From Lachnospiraceae bacterium (lineage in GTDB: Bacteria; Bacillota; Clostridia; Lachnospirales; Lachnospiraceae): a stretch of 42,927 bases of DNA. The stretch lies in the NCBI GenBank assembly GCA_017479285.1, contig JAFVCL010000044.1:1-42927 (forward strand). Reading direction: 5' to 3'. The notes beneath the pieces are model-generated. The model had not been told where the DNA came from, searched no databases, and saw only the letters and a program-made list of their open reading frames with translations. Numbering within the stretch: the first letter of the stretch is position 1; each line of letters begins with the position of its first letter. The position numbers and the translations under genes are program-made. Positions 17,147 through 26,385 of this stretch are shown piece after piece.

Positions 17147-17647
17147 TTAAAGCTGTTTTTTAACCCTCTCGTAACGCACAAAAGAATAAGATAAGTCAAA
17201 ATATGTTATCTCATCGCTGTCGGCGGTCTTCTCCCACTCAGGGTCCGCGGACAGATCCGGCAGATACGCGTCTGCCTCGTACTCGTAATCTATCGCAGTT
17301 ATATGTGCTGTATCACAGTACGGAAGAAGCTGGCGGTAGATACTGTCTCCGCCGATAACAAATACATCCTCCGACCTGTACGCCTTAAGCTTTTCAAAGA
17401 GTTCGTCGATACTGTGGACAACAACGGCACCTTTAACCTTGAAATCCCTGTCCTTTGTCAGGATTATATTTGTGCGGTTGGGCAGTGGCTGCCCCTGCGG
17501 GAAAGTGTCCAATGTCTTTCTTCCGAGAACCACGACCTTCCGGGTTGTAAGCTCCCTGAAGGACTTCTGGTCGTTCGGTATCCGCACAAGAAGCTCGCCC
17601 TTATTCCCTATCGCCCAGTTTTTGTCAACCGCGGCAACTATATTCAT
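17147..17647 (-). CDS. folA: Dihydrofolate reductase
   Basis: 166 residues. It reduces dihydrofolate to tetrahydrofolate with NADPH. The N-terminus MNIVAAVDKNWAIGNKGELL is the classic start, D26 in IPNDQKSF is the catalytic acid, VVVLGRKTLDTFP and DVFVIGGDSIYRQLLP are the NADPH-binding signatures. It lies 15 bp after thyX. The pairing is notable because ThyX leaves tetrahydrofolate and not dihydrofolate, so a DHFR is not needed for recycling; it may serve folate uptake or de novo folate. Confidence 0.94.
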   Translation of the reverse strand: MNIVAAVDKNWAIGNKGELLVRIPNDQKSFRELTTRKVVVLGRKTLDTFPQGQPLPNRTNIILTKDRDFKVKGAVVVHSIDELFEKLKAYRSEDVFVIGGDSIYRQLLPYCDTAHITAIDYEYEADAYLPDLSADPEWEKTADSDEITYFDLSYSFVRYERVKKQL

Positions 17648-17662
17648 CCGGTCTTCTCCTTC

Positions 17663-18340
17663 TCAGTTTTCTTTCTTCGGTTTTCTTCCGCAGCTCTTTT
17701 TCTCGGTGCAGTATCCCGCCACCTCACATTTGGGCATAAAATAATTGTCCACCAGATAAGCCCACTCTTCGGAGTAATCCTTTAAGGCGGCGCAAAGATC
17801 ACGCATAAGCTCTCTGTACTCCCAGAAGGCTCTCGTACACATTCTCTGATGCGACATCTCTATCAGGTTCCTCAAGTTTCTCTTATCGACTATTCTGGTC
17901 TCCATTCCCAGGGGAAGGAGCATCGCGGCATCCTCCCGCGGTATCCCGCATTCGTTCTCGAGCCTTGCAGCCGCCTCCGATATGGTTTTCATGGTCTCCT
18001 CATATATCCTTTTGGCCTCCGGAGCCTTCTCTATCGTATGGGGCAGAACATACTTAAAATCCTCATACTTTATATATCTCGTGCTGGCCTGTAGCCTTGT
18101 GGGTGCACCTCCGATATGGGTATACCATTCGCGGATAACACGGGCGGAATACCCGTCAAGTATCATCTCCACATTTACATACTCCATAACCCTGTGATGG
18201 CCGGATATGATGCAGTCCAGACCTCTTTTGTAATTCTTTTCTGGGTCCTCTATATTTGCCCCCCAGCAGACTCCGGCCCGCTGTCCCATAAGTGTTATCG
18301 GATTTTTAGTGGTTTCTTCGATGATGATTACCTTTGCCAT
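17663..18340 (-). CDS. thyX: FAD-dependent thymidylate synthase, divergent motif
   Basis: 225 residues. It methylates dUMP with methylenetetrahydrofolate using FAD/NADPH. The second half is clear: a QASTRY core near 84-89 and MSHQRMCTRAFWEYRELM near 162-179, which is the flavin/dUMP-binding C-terminal motif. The usual RHRx7S motif is changed: the matching stretch reads REWYTHIGGAPTRLQAS, without RHR and with about two extra residues. Three cysteines (C205, C211, C217) sit in the C-terminal tail. So it is likely a clostridial subtype of ThyX; activity is probable but not proven. GGAAACAGCT precedes the ATG. Confidence 0.85.
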   Translation of the reverse strand: MAKVIIIEETTKNPITLMGQRAGVCWGANIEDPEKNYKRGLDCIISGHHRVMEYVNVEMILDGYSARVIREWYTHIGGAPTRLQASTRYIKYEDFKYVLPHTIEKAPEAKRIYEETMKTISEAAARLENECGIPREDAAMLLPLGMETRIVDKRNLRNLIEMSHQRMCTRAFWEYRELMRDLCAALKDYSEEWAYLVDNYFMPKCEVAGYCTEKKSCGRKPKKEN

Positions 18341-18394
18341 AGCTGTTTCCTTTGTATTGTTGGTTTTTATTCTTTACAACCGGAATGATTGTTC

Positions 18395-19993
18395 TCAATT
18401 ATCCCACTTGTCGCACATGGAATTTATCTGATCCGCAAATTTGCCCAGTTCCTTGTTCGGTCTGCCCTCGAGTTTCTTGATAAGAGCCACAAGACGCTGA
18501 CCCGCGGAAACAAGTCTTGCATACACACCGCTGACAATATGTGCCTTCTTCTCCACCCTGACGGGCATAGCCTCGTAGGTAAAGCGGTTCGCCCCAAGGT
18601 CAAATACCGATCCGCTGTAAGGAGCATAGGCACGCTGACCGTACTCGATCTTAAGAGTTTCCGCAAACTGCGTTGTCACGCTGTCTTCACCGTGTACGAT
18701 AAATACCTTCTTGGGCTTTTCCTCAAATGCGCTTATCCAGTCGATAAGTCCCTGCTTATCGGCATGTCCGGAAAGTCCCGCGATCTGCTTTATCTCCGCA
18801 TTTACTCCGATGGACTCCCCGAACAGTTTTACCTCCCTCGCGCCCTCTATGATTGCTCTTCCCAGGGTTCCGTTCGCCTGGTAGCCCACAAACAGGATTG
18901 TACATTCCTTTCGCCAGAGATTGTGCTTTAGGTGATGTCTTATACGGCCGGCCTCGCACATTCCCGATGCCGATATTATGACCTTCGGCGTATCGATAAA
19001 GTTTATCTCCTTTGACTCCTCGCTGGTAATCGTAAGCTTCAGGCCTCCGAAGGCGAGAGGATTTATGTTGTCCCTGACAAGCTCCAGCGCCTCCTCGTCA
19101 AAGCACTCGCTCCGGTTTTCCTGAAATACCTCCGTAGCCTCCACCGCCATAGGCGAATCGACATAAACAGGAAAGTTGTCGTGTCCCTTTATAAGCTTTT
19201 CGACCTTTATTTTACGGATGAAATATAAAAGCTCCTGTGTGCGCCCTACCGCAAAGGAGGGGATAACAACATTTCCGCCCCTGTCGAAGGTCTCCTGTAT
19301 AACCTTGGCGATCTCTTTTACGAAATCCGGTTTGTCCGCGCTGTGAAGCCTGTCGCCGTATGTCGATTCCATAACAACAAAGTCCGCCTGCGCTGTGGGC
19401 TTCGGGTCTCTCAAAAGCGGCTGGTGCTTGTTTCCGATATCTCCGGAAAACACTATCTTCTTTGTCGTACCGCCCTCGGTAAGCCATACCTCTATCGAGG
19501 AGGAGCCCAGCAGATGTCCGATATCCGTAAATCTTATCTTTATCCCGTCACAGACCTCTATCTCCGTGTCATAATGACATGGAACCAGCCTCTTAATGGT
19601 GCCCTCCGCGTCCTCAAGAGTGTACAGAGGCTCTATAAGTGCATTTTCCTCACTTCTTCTCGCCTTCCGGTTTTTCCACTCTGCCTCCTGCATCTGGATG
19701 TGGGCACAGTCGCGAAGCATGATGCTGCACAGATCGCAGGTTGCGTCCGTCGCGAATATCTGTCCCCTGAAGCCCTTTGCATACAAAAGCGGCAAAAGAC
19801 CGGAGTGGTCAACATGGGCATGAGTTAAAAAAACATAATCTATCTGTGACTCATGCACCGGAAGAGGCGCGTTTTCAAATATCTGTGCGCCCTGCTGCAT
19901 ACCGTAATCAACAAGTATATGCTTGTCACCCGCCTCAAGGTAGTGACAGCTTCCCGTAACCTGATGATCCGCGCCAATAAAAATCAGTTTCAT
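18395..19993 (-). CDS. Beta-CASP metallo-beta-lactamase-fold nuclease
   Basis: 532 residues. The metal motif HAHVDH is at residues 58-63 (T57 H A H V D H), then SGDIGNKHQPLL and FVVMESTYGDR, the usual D and MESTYG positions of the CPSF/RNase J superfamily. The beta-CASP insert follows (VIPSFAVGRTQELLYFI, then YVDSPMAVEATEVF), then ISASGMCEAGRIRHHL and HGE near the C-terminus. It therefore probably cleaves RNA in the cytoplasm. It lacks the extra C-terminal domain of RNase J and looks closer to the CPSF73-like group. It precedes thyX by 55 bp, and a strong 5' hairpin in its leader may control it. Confidence 0.88.
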   Translation of the reverse strand: MKLIFIGADHQVTGSCHYLEAGDKHILVDYGMQQGAQIFENAPLPVHESQIDYVFLTHAHVDHSGLLPLLYAKGFRGQIFATDATCDLCSIMLRDCAHIQMQEAEWKNRKARRSEENALIEPLYTLEDAEGTIKRLVPCHYDTEIEVCDGIKIRFTDIGHLLGSSSIEVWLTEGGTTKKIVFSGDIGNKHQPLLRDPKPTAQADFVVMESTYGDRLHSADKPDFVKEIAKVIQETFDRGGNVVIPSFAVGRTQELLYFIRKIKVEKLIKGHDNFPVYVDSPMAVEATEVFQENRSECFDEEALELVRDNINPLAFGGLKLTITSEESKEINFIDTPKVIISASGMCEAGRIRHHLKHNLWRKECTILFVGYQANGTLGRAIIEGAREVKLFGESIGVNAEIKQIAGLSGHADKQGLIDWISAFEEKPKKVFIVHGEDSVTTQFAETLKIEYGQRAYAPYSGSVFDLGANRFTYEAMPVRVEKKAHIVSGVYARLVSAGQRLVALIKKLEGRPNKELGKFADQINSMCDKWDN

Positions 19994-20016
19994 ACCTTAC
20001 TCCCTCTATAAGCAAA

Positions 20017-20056
20017 AAGCATAAAGATCACCATGACCTTTATGCTTATAAGTATA
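20017..20056 (-). promoter_or_regulatory. Promoter and 5' hairpin of the beta-CASP nuclease gene
   Basis: An extended -10, TGATATACT (TATACT at 20051-20056), lies on the minus strand with a weak -35. Just downstream a 14-bp stem (20017-20030 with 20034-20047, one G-U pair, 3-nt loop) is followed by TTTTTGC. With a start site near 20044 the hairpin is the very 5' end of the mRNA. It could equally be the terminator of the small gene at 20130-20387. Confidence 0.5.
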
Positions 20057-20129
20057 TCATATCTTAGTATATTTTTCTCTACTGTAAGGCAAAATACTAC
20101 AATATTTTGTGTCCGGATATTTTTCTGTC

Positions 20130-20387
20130 TTAAAACTGGGGAGCCCATGTGATTCCGTAGAGGGATACCATCATCTTTCTTATCTCCTCCTTCATCACCC
20201 TGCAAGCCTCAAATTCCGTCTTTACATGGATAAGTCCGATCTTCTTGTTATCGTCGCAGAAATATATATCATATCCGTTTCCGCTCTTCTCAAGGCAGAT
20301 CCTTTTATTCTGCTTTCCCTCGAGTTTATATAGCTTCTTCGGTACAAGATGCTCCCTGAAAAAACTGCCCAGTTCCTTTGTTGTCAT
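20130..20387 (-). CDS. Small protein of unknown function
   Basis: 85 residues from the ATG at 20387, chosen over an in-frame ATG at 20456 because GGAGGATCTT lies at ideal spacing. The sequence (MTTKELGSFFREHLVPKKLY ... GNGYDIYFCDDNKKIGLIHVKTEFEACRVMKEEIRKMMVSLYG) looks like a small alpha/beta protein with no signal peptide or known motif. It has its own promoter (20489-20517) and a perfect palindrome over its start site, so it may be regulated. I do not recognise a family. Confidence 0.7.
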   Translation of the reverse strand: MTTKELGSFFREHLVPKKLYKLEGKQNKRICLEKSGNGYDIYFCDDNKKIGLIHVKTEFEACRVMKEEIRKMMVSLYGITWAPQF

Positions 20388-20465
20388 AAGATCCTCCTTC
20401 CTGGTAGCCGCTCTCTGATATCCAAAACGCACCGGAAATAATATTATCGCTTTCAAAACGCTCTG

Positions 20466-20486
20466 ATGTAGTTTTTAAAACTACAT
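20466..20486. promoter_or_regulatory. Perfect 21-bp palindrome at the start site of the small gene
   Basis: ATGTAGTTTT and AAAACTACAT flank a single central T. The palindrome lies immediately downstream of the -10 of the minus-strand promoter at 20489-20517 and would cover the start of transcription, where a dimeric repressor could block it. It could also form a 5' hairpin in the RNA. Confidence 0.5.
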
Positions 20487-20488
20487 AC

Positions 20489-20517
20489 AATATAACACCG
20501 CAGATTTCTTATGACAA
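20489..20517 (-). promoter_or_regulatory. Promoter of the small gene
   Basis: On the minus strand: -35 TTGTCA (20512-20517), 17-bp spacer, extended -10 TGTTATATT (TATATT at 20489-20494). A perfect palindrome lies at the predicted start site. Confidence 0.75.
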
Positions 20518-20591
20518 GAGGTTTTATAGAATTTTAAGGAATCTTAATCTGACGCATATATATCCATCGTCAAAATTTTTTAAAATTCTTG

Positions 20592-20620
20592 TTGACAATC
20601 GGATTTTATTTTAGTATACT
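20592..20620 (+). promoter_or_regulatory. Promoter of tRNA-Gly
   Basis: Consensus -35 TTGACA (20592-20597), 17-bp spacer and -10 TATACT (20615-20620), about 26 bp before the tRNA. Confidence 0.85.
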
Positions 20621-20646
20621 TGCACTTGTCCGTTGGAAAACGGTAT

Positions 20647-20719
20647 GCGATAGTAGCTTAGTTGGTAAAGCGCCACCTTGCCAAGGTGGAGACCGCGGGT
20701 TCGAGCCCCGTCTATCGCT
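20647..20719 (+). tRNA. tRNA-Gly (GCC)
   Basis: A 73-nt cloverleaf: acceptor GCGATAG/CTATCGC, D arm AGCTTAGTTGGTAAAGC, anticodon stem CCACC/GGTGG around TTGCCAA (anticodon GCC), and T arm with GTTCGAG. CCA is not encoded. The sequence after the discriminator runs into a T-tract. The gene is convergent with the GGDEF gene at 20738. Confidence 0.96.
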
Positions 20720-20737
20720 CTTTTTTTATGCCCTTTT

Positions 20738-22492
20738 TCAGGATTTCTGCAATCTGATAAGACTGAGAGCGTGCTTAACCCTTACCGTAAGAAGTTCAGG
20801 CACAAAGGGCTTCCTTATAAAATCGAGAGCACCCATCGCGAAACCCTTGACTTCTGTCTGATCGTCAAGCCTGTCCGTCAGGAAGATGACCGGTATCCTA
20901 GATATCCTTCCGCCCTTGGCAATAAGCCTCTGTCTTACCTCAAATCCGTCCATATCTCCCAGTCCGATATCTATAAGGAGCAGCGCGGGATCCTTCTCCT
21001 CAAGGTATTTCAGGAGCTCCTCCCCGGATTTCAGACCGACAGTGCTTATTCCCTCTCTCTTCAAAATATGCTCCGCGATAAGGATATTGCTCTTTTCGTC
21101 ATCCACCACAACTACGGTATTTAAATCCTCCTCGCCGGCCTTTACATTCGAATCTCCTCCGATCCTGTCATACTCGATCTCAAGCTCGGTTATTTCGTAA
21201 TAGCTGCTCTTTCTCCAGGCGAGCTTCATACGGTTTAAAACTCTCTCTATATGCTCCGGATTCATCTCCGGAAGCAGCAAAAAGAACTGATCCATCCCCA
21301 CCCTCACCATCACATCGCTGTTGCGAAGGGTTGTCTGGATGATCTCCCGGAAGGCGGTTGCTATTTTTTCGCCGATGTCCTTCTGAAGCTTATCCTCCTT
21401 TATATTGATCGTAAAAAGCACCTTGTACGCCGATATATCATATCTGTCAAGATATCTCATCATATAACGGTATACATTTCCAAATGCCTCCCGCCCCATC
21501 CACATTACGCTCTGGGAAACATTCCTCTCCTCAAGCAGCTTTGAAAGCGTCTTAAGGTCAACGATGGTCGTATCTTCCTCCTCCCGGATGCCTAAATCCT
21601 CTTTGTAGAGAACATATCCGTGCTTTCCCTTATCCTTCGCGGCGTACAGTGATTTGTCCGCAAGACTGAAAAGCTCATCGAGCTGTGTGCCGTGCTTCGG
21701 GACCGAAACCGCGCCCACGGAGGCTCCGAGTGGTATCCGCATATCTCCGCCGACCAGCTCCTCACACGCCTTTACAATCCCTATATTGAGGGCCGCGGTA
21801 AACTTATCGATATCGCTCTCTCTTTGCATATTGCGCACAAATACAAGAAACTCATCTCCCCCGATACGCCCGCAGATACTCCCCTCCGTGAGATTTCTCG
21901 AGAGTATCCCCGAAAAGGCTTCCAGCACGCGGTCTCCCATCTCGTGACCGTATATATCATTAACCAGCTTAAAGGAATCCAGATCTATTATGCAAAGACT
22001 TCCCGACTGTTTCTGGCACACGGGAACAAGCATCTCGTGGATGCTCTCCTTGTTGTAAAATCCCGTAAGATAATCATGGCTTGCCTTCTCCTCGATGCTG
22101 ATCATCTTTTTTCTTGAATTAATAACATTTGATACTCTCTGGACAAATACTCCCGGGTCGAAGGGCTTATGGATAAAGTCGGAAACTCCCATCTGGAAGC
22201 CTCTCATCTCACTGCCCCTGTCATCATCCGCGGTAAGGAAAATAACGGGAGTCGGCTTTAAGGATTCCTTTTCCTCGAACCTGCGCATGTTTACAAGCGT
22301 ATCAAAGCCGTCCATATTCGGCATACGGATATCGAGCAGAACAAGATCCGGCATATCATGCTCTTCGATATACTCAAGAAAGCTCTTCCCGGATCTCAGC
22401 GCAGTGACCCTCATGCCGTTTTTGCTCAGTATATTTCCCGCTATTTTAAGATTCTCCGTATCGTCATCTACAACTATTACCCAATCTGCCAT
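20738..22492 (-). CDS. REC-GGDEF-degenerate GGDEF-REC response regulator
   Basis: 584 residues. It starts with a receiver domain (phospho-Asp D54 in VLLDIRMP, K near 109), then a GGDEF domain with an intact GGDEF motif at 211-215 (RIGGDEF), so it can make cyclic di-GMP. A second, worn GGDEF-like domain spans about 310-435, where the motif reads GMDQF (399-403) and is likely inactive. A second receiver domain ends the protein (D508 in LLLIDIG). No RxxD inhibitory site is obvious before the active GGDEF. The start is 2 bp after the stop of the hybrid kinase, so the two probably form a phosphorelay to a c-di-GMP output. AAAGGGGAT precedes the ATG. Confidence 0.9.
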   Translation of the reverse strand: MADWVIVVDDDTENLKIAGNILSKNGMRVTALRSGKSFLEYIEEHDMPDLVLLDIRMPNMDGFDTLVNMRRFEEKESLKPTPVIFLTADDDRGSEMRGFQMGVSDFIHKPFDPGVFVQRVSNVINSRKKMISIEEKASHDYLTGFYNKESIHEMLVPVCQKQSGSLCIIDLDSFKLVNDIYGHEMGDRVLEAFSGILSRNLTEGSICGRIGGDEFLVFVRNMQRESDIDKFTAALNIGIVKACEELVGGDMRIPLGASVGAVSVPKHGTQLDELFSLADKSLYAAKDKGKHGYVLYKEDLGIREEEDTTIVDLKTLSKLLEERNVSQSVMWMGREAFGNVYRYMMRYLDRYDISAYKVLFTINIKEDKLQKDIGEKIATAFREIIQTTLRNSDVMVRVGMDQFFLLLPEMNPEHIERVLNRMKLAWRKSSYYEITELEIEYDRIGGDSNVKAGEEDLNTVVVVDDEKSNILIAEHILKREGISTVGLKSGEELLKYLEEKDPALLLIDIGLGDMDGFEVRQRLIAKGGRISRIPVIFLTDRLDDQTEVKGFAMGALDFIRKPFVPELLTVRVKHALSLIRLQKS

Positions 22493-22494
22493 AT

Positions 22495-25400
22495 TTATAT
22501 CCCCTTTATTTTCTCTGTGATTTCCTCATATTTATCCATAAAACGACTGTGATTAAGGCGGATATACTCCCCGTCGGAAGCATTTGCCGCAGCCTCGAGC
22601 TTCATCGCCTGTTCGGAAAGTTCCCCCGCGCCGATCGTCCTCAGCGTTCCCTTGAGCGCATGTATTACAATACGGTATTCCCTGTAATCTTCCCTTTCCA
22701 GCGACTTTTTCATGCTCTCCGCCTTGCCGGAATACTCTTTTGCAAAAAGTCCGATAAGTTCTTTGTACAGAGCTATATCCCCTCCGCAATAATCAATCCC
22801 TGTGTCGGCATCCAGACCGATATCCGCAAGTTTCTCCCTTAATCCCTCATCCATACCCGCGGCATCGTCTCCCGGATAACCATCGGTTACCGGTTCGAAT
22901 TCAAGTATCTCTCCGGTATCATCCGTAACCGTTTTGTTTTCATCCGCCCCGGTTACAGTGGATACTTCCTTTCTTTCAGGCTTTTTGTCCGTATCTCTCT
23001 CCTGCCAGATTGCAAAGCCCTTGGGAAGATACCTGAAGATCTTTTCCTCAAGTTTATCGACTTCTATGGGCTTTGACAGGTAATCGTCAAAGCCGGCTCC
23101 AATATAAAACTCCTTTGACCCGGAGGCTGCGTTCGCAGTAAGGGCTATCATCACGGTATCGTTTCCCGCAAGGTTCTCCTCCTTTATCCTCTCAAGAGTT
23201 TCTATTCCGTCCATTACAGGCATCATGTGGTCCAGGAACACTATATGGTAAAAGCATTCCTTCATCTTCTTTACCGCCTCCTCACCGGAGGAAGCCGTAT
23301 CCGGAAGGATTCCGTTGAGCTTAAGCAGATTTTTTATGACAAGAAGATTGGTTTCGTTGTCATCCACAACAAGGATGCTTGCCTTGGGCGCAAAAATATG
23401 CCTTTCATTCGAACCGTCCGTGACCTTTCCGGATACTCTGTCCGTGTACCTTCCCATTGGATGAGGATTGATGATCCTCTGGTCTATGCAGAATGAAAAA
23501 ACCGAGCCCTTTCCGTATACGCTCTCCACATTCAGCTTAGAGCCCATCATCTCAAGAAGTCCTGTGACGATTGACATGCCGAGGCCCGTTCCTTCGATAT
23601 TACGGTTTCTCTTTTCCTCAAGCCGCTCAAAGGACTCGAAAAGCTTACCCATATCCTCCTTGCGGATTCCGATACCCGTATCGGATACCTTTACCTCGAG
23701 AGTTACATTTCCGTTATCTCTGTCAAGCTCCTTTATAGACAGTATCACCTTACCCTTTTCGGTGTATTTGACCGCGTTGGTAAGCAGATTCATTATAACC
23801 TGGGATATCCTTATATCATCGCCCATAAGAACGGTGGGAATCTTCTCGTCTATTTCGGTTATCAGCTCAAGACCTTTTGAGTGCGCCCTTTCCCCAATGG
23901 AATTCACAAGATTATTGACCAGCGAGGCCACATCATATTTTACGGAGATGATCTCCATCTTGCCGTCCTCCATCTTGGAGAAATCAAGTATGCTGTTTAT
24001 TATGGATAAAAGATTCTTGCCGGCCGCCCGGATATTCTCGGCGTAGTTTCGTATACTGTCATCCGCGGATTCCCTGAGGATCATCTCATTCATACCGAGC
24101 ACGGCGTTTATGGGCGTTCGTATCTCATGGGACATCTGCGCGAGGAAACGGCTCTTGGCCTTTCCTCCCGCGATAGCTTCATCGGCTGCGGCCTGCATTT
24201 TTGCATTGGTCTCATCCTGCCACCGTATCATATTTGAAAGCAGCCGGTAAACAAGGATGATACAGGAAAGAAAGGCGATAAGGCAGACTGTCGCATAGGC
24301 AAAAACCCTGCCGTATATAAGCCAAAGCTTTGAAGTGACATATACCGAAAAATTGGATTCCCTGTTTTTCGAAGCCACAAGTATCCTCAGCGAGCCGTCA
24401 TAATCCCGTATGACCTTGGGCGCGGAAAGATCGTTTCGCACCTCGAGGTACGGAAGCTCCGATACATTTGTCTCGTGATCCATGGACATCTGGTAGCTGC
24501 CGTAGGGGTGATTTATAATATGTCCCTCTGGATCCACAAGGAAGGCATACCCGTCATCCGAATAGCTTCCTCCGAGTATGTCCACCAGCTTGTCCATAAA
24601 GAAATCTATACCGAAATTACCGAGGAATTCACCTGTCCTGTAATCATAAACCTTCTCCGCAAAAGTCACACAATAACCGCCGGTCTGCTCATCATAATAC
24701 GGAGCGGAGATTATCCAGTTATCCTCGGAGTTCATAAGGTCGACATACCAGCTTCTCTCCTCCACATGCCAGTCGGGGTCATCAGGCTCCCAGCCGTTGT
24801 TCATATAAACCGTATGCCTTCTGTTGGGGTTGGTCATATAAGTGACAGAGATCTCCGGATACTGGACCGTTATCCTGTTAAGGAATGTGATCGTCCTGTC
24901 ATAATCATCAAGCATCTCCGGATTCGTGGAGATTATGCTGGCAAACATATCCAGAATACTCTTTTGGGTGTTTATCCACTCGGAAAGCCTGTATTCGTAT
25001 TCCTCGGCCTGCTTTTGCATATACACATTTCCCCATTTGTATGTAGCGGAAATATTTGTATAAAGACTGACAAGCATAACAAGCACCATGAAGATAACAA
25101 TGACCTTCTGGAGCCTTCTGTCCATACCGCCGCTCGCGGCCCTGCTTCCTTTCGCATTCCTGTTTTTTTCCGTGCGGACAATACTGGAATACGAAATTAT
25201 CTGCTTTATCATTTCGGAGAGCTTTTCTCCCGAGGAGCGAATGCGTGCCATCTCCTCCCGCCATTCATCCTCGCCCTCGATCCCCTCCTTCACGGAGCTG
25301 TCAAGAATCCTTTGCAGCGGCTCGCTGAGTTCATCCGAAATACCGCTTAAAAAGGCCTCCTTTGACGCAAGCACATTCTCGGCCTTCTTCTGGTTTTTTA

Positions 25401-26286
25401 CCGCAAGAAGATAAAGGATTATGACTATCACAAACAGCGCGATGGAGAGGAAAATGGTAACAGCAAGCTGTATGTAGGAATCTCTGTAGAGCTCCCAGTC
25501 GTTTATGCTGACGATAAGATACCATCCGCCGCCCGACTCCATTGCAAAAAGGTTATCGTAAAGAAAATCCGCCCTTATCCTTGCGGTGGCTACTCCTTTG
25601 ACATTTTTGGAGAGCGACCATATACCCGCGTAATCCGGAAGGGCACTCAGAAGCTTTTCGCCGATAAGCTTTTCATCCGAACTTCCGGCTATTATACCCT
25701 CATCCGTTATGATAAGAGCATTGTGCGACCCTGCTTTATAGGTCTGGTTAATATGCGAACGGAGGTTTTCCATCGTGTAATCGATAGCCAGTACTGTCCT
25801 TCCGTCCCCGAGCATAACGGAAACCGAATAGCAGGTCTCCCCAGTCATTGCGTCCTGGTACGGGGATGTAACATACGCGCTTCCGCCGTTCCTTATCGCC
25901 CCGGTATACCAGACTCTCTCCGTTGCCACATAATCAGCCGGCATATCAAAATCCGGTATAAACACATATTCATCATTCGCAATATAAACATTGAACGCCC
26001 CGGTATTCCCCTCGGAAAGCTCAGTTTTCTTCAGGCGTATAAACTCCTCAAGTGCCTCCCGGTCATCCATATACTCTCTTGCGGATACCGCGATCTCCAG
26101 AGTCATACTCTTGGCATTGCCGATGGTGGTTTCAAGCTCCCCGCTGATCGTCTCTATCTGGTATATTCCCGAATTCTTTATCTGCATCCTGGTCTGGCGA
26201 AAGACCATCCATGTATCCATAAAAGTAACGCCAAGGAGCAGTGAGGCTATAAATATTATCACAAAAGCATGCTTTTTATTCTTCAT
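22495..26286 (-). CDS. Hybrid histidine kinase with two sensors and a pseudo-HisKA half
   Basis: 1263 residues (start at 26286, GGAG upstream; an in-frame ATG at 26349 has no site). Order: TM 8-29, extracytoplasmic Cache-like sensor 30-272, TM 273-297, HisKA-like helices 300-370, TM 393-411, second Cache-like sensor 412-655, TM 658-680, HisKA with H720 (SHEIRTP), HATPase (N-box NLLTNAVKY near 833, DTGIG 869-873, GTGLG 899-903), receiver with D1019, and an HPt domain with H1209 (IHALKGT). The first HisKA-like stretch reads SDELSEPLQ, with Asp at the phospho-His place (D318), so it looks like a fused dead kinase half. It is followed by the REC-GGDEF-REC gene, 2 bp away. Confidence 0.9.
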   Translation of the reverse strand: MKNKKHAFVIIFIASLLLGVTFMDTWMVFRQTRMQIKNSGIYQIETISGELETTIGNAKSMTLEIAVSAREYMDDREALEEFIRLKKTELSEGNTGAFNVYIANDEYVFIPDFDMPADYVATERVWYTGAIRNGGSAYVTSPYQDAMTGETCYSVSVMLGDGRTVLAIDYTMENLRSHINQTYKAGSHNALIITDEGIIAGSSDEKLIGEKLLSALPDYAGIWSLSKNVKGVATARIRADFLYDNLFAMESGGGWYLIVSINDWELYRDSYIQLAVTIFLSIALFVIVIILYLLAVKNQKKAENVLASKEAFLSGISDELSEPLQRILDSSVKEGIEGEDEWREEMARIRSSGEKLSEMIKQIISYSSIVRTEKNRNAKGSRAASGGMDRRLQKVIVIFMVLVMLVSLYTNISATYKWGNVYMQKQAEEYEYRLSEWINTQKSILDMFASIISTNPEMLDDYDRTITFLNRITVQYPEISVTYMTNPNRRHTVYMNNGWEPDDPDWHVEERSWYVDLMNSEDNWIISAPYYDEQTGGYCVTFAEKVYDYRTGEFLGNFGIDFFMDKLVDILGGSYSDDGYAFLVDPEGHIINHPYGSYQMSMDHETNVSELPYLEVRNDLSAPKVIRDYDGSLRILVASKNRESNFSVYVTSKLWLIYGRVFAYATVCLIAFLSCIILVYRLLSNMIRWQDETNAKMQAAADEAIAGGKAKSRFLAQMSHEIRTPINAVLGMNEMILRESADDSIRNYAENIRAAGKNLLSIINSILDFSKMEDGKMEIISVKYDVASLVNNLVNSIGERAHSKGLELITEIDEKIPTVLMGDDIRISQVIMNLLTNAVKYTEKGKVILSIKELDRDNGNVTLEVKVSDTGIGIRKEDMGKLFESFERLEEKRNRNIEGTGLGMSIVTGLLEMMGSKLNVESVYGKGSVFSFCIDQRIINPHPMGRYTDRVSGKVTDGSNERHIFAPKASILVVDDNETNLLVIKNLLKLNGILPDTASSGEEAVKKMKECFYHIVFLDHMMPVMDGIETLERIKEENLAGNDTVMIALTANAASGSKEFYIGAGFDDYLSKPIEVDKLEEKIFRYLPKGFAIWQERDTDKKPERKEVSTVTGADENKTVTDDTGEILEFEPVTDGYPGDDAAGMDEGLREKLADIGLDADTGIDYCGGDIALYKELIGLFAKEYSGKAESMKKSLEREDYREYRIVIHALKGTLRTIGAGELSEQAMKLEAAANASDGEYIRLNHSRFMDKYEEITEKIKGI

Positions 26287-26355
26287 GTCGGCTCCGTAAA
26301 AATACTTAATAAATGCTCTGTCCCGGAGAAACTGACCCGCCGGACACAAAATATC

Positions 26356-26383
26356 AATATAATGTTAAGTAATTTGATTACAA
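26356..26383 (-). promoter_or_regulatory. Promoter of the kinase/GGDEF operon
   Basis: On the minus strand: -35 TTGTAA (26378-26383), 16-bp spacer, -10 TATATT (26356-26361). It lies just beyond the terminator of the ABC exporter, 70 bp before the kinase start codon. Confidence 0.6.
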
Positions 26384-26385
26384 AA

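Noticed and set aside
24475-25350. Plus-strand open frame (291 codons) inside the hybrid kinase
   Set aside because: It is antisense to a gene with clear domains and has no ribosome site or recognisable family.
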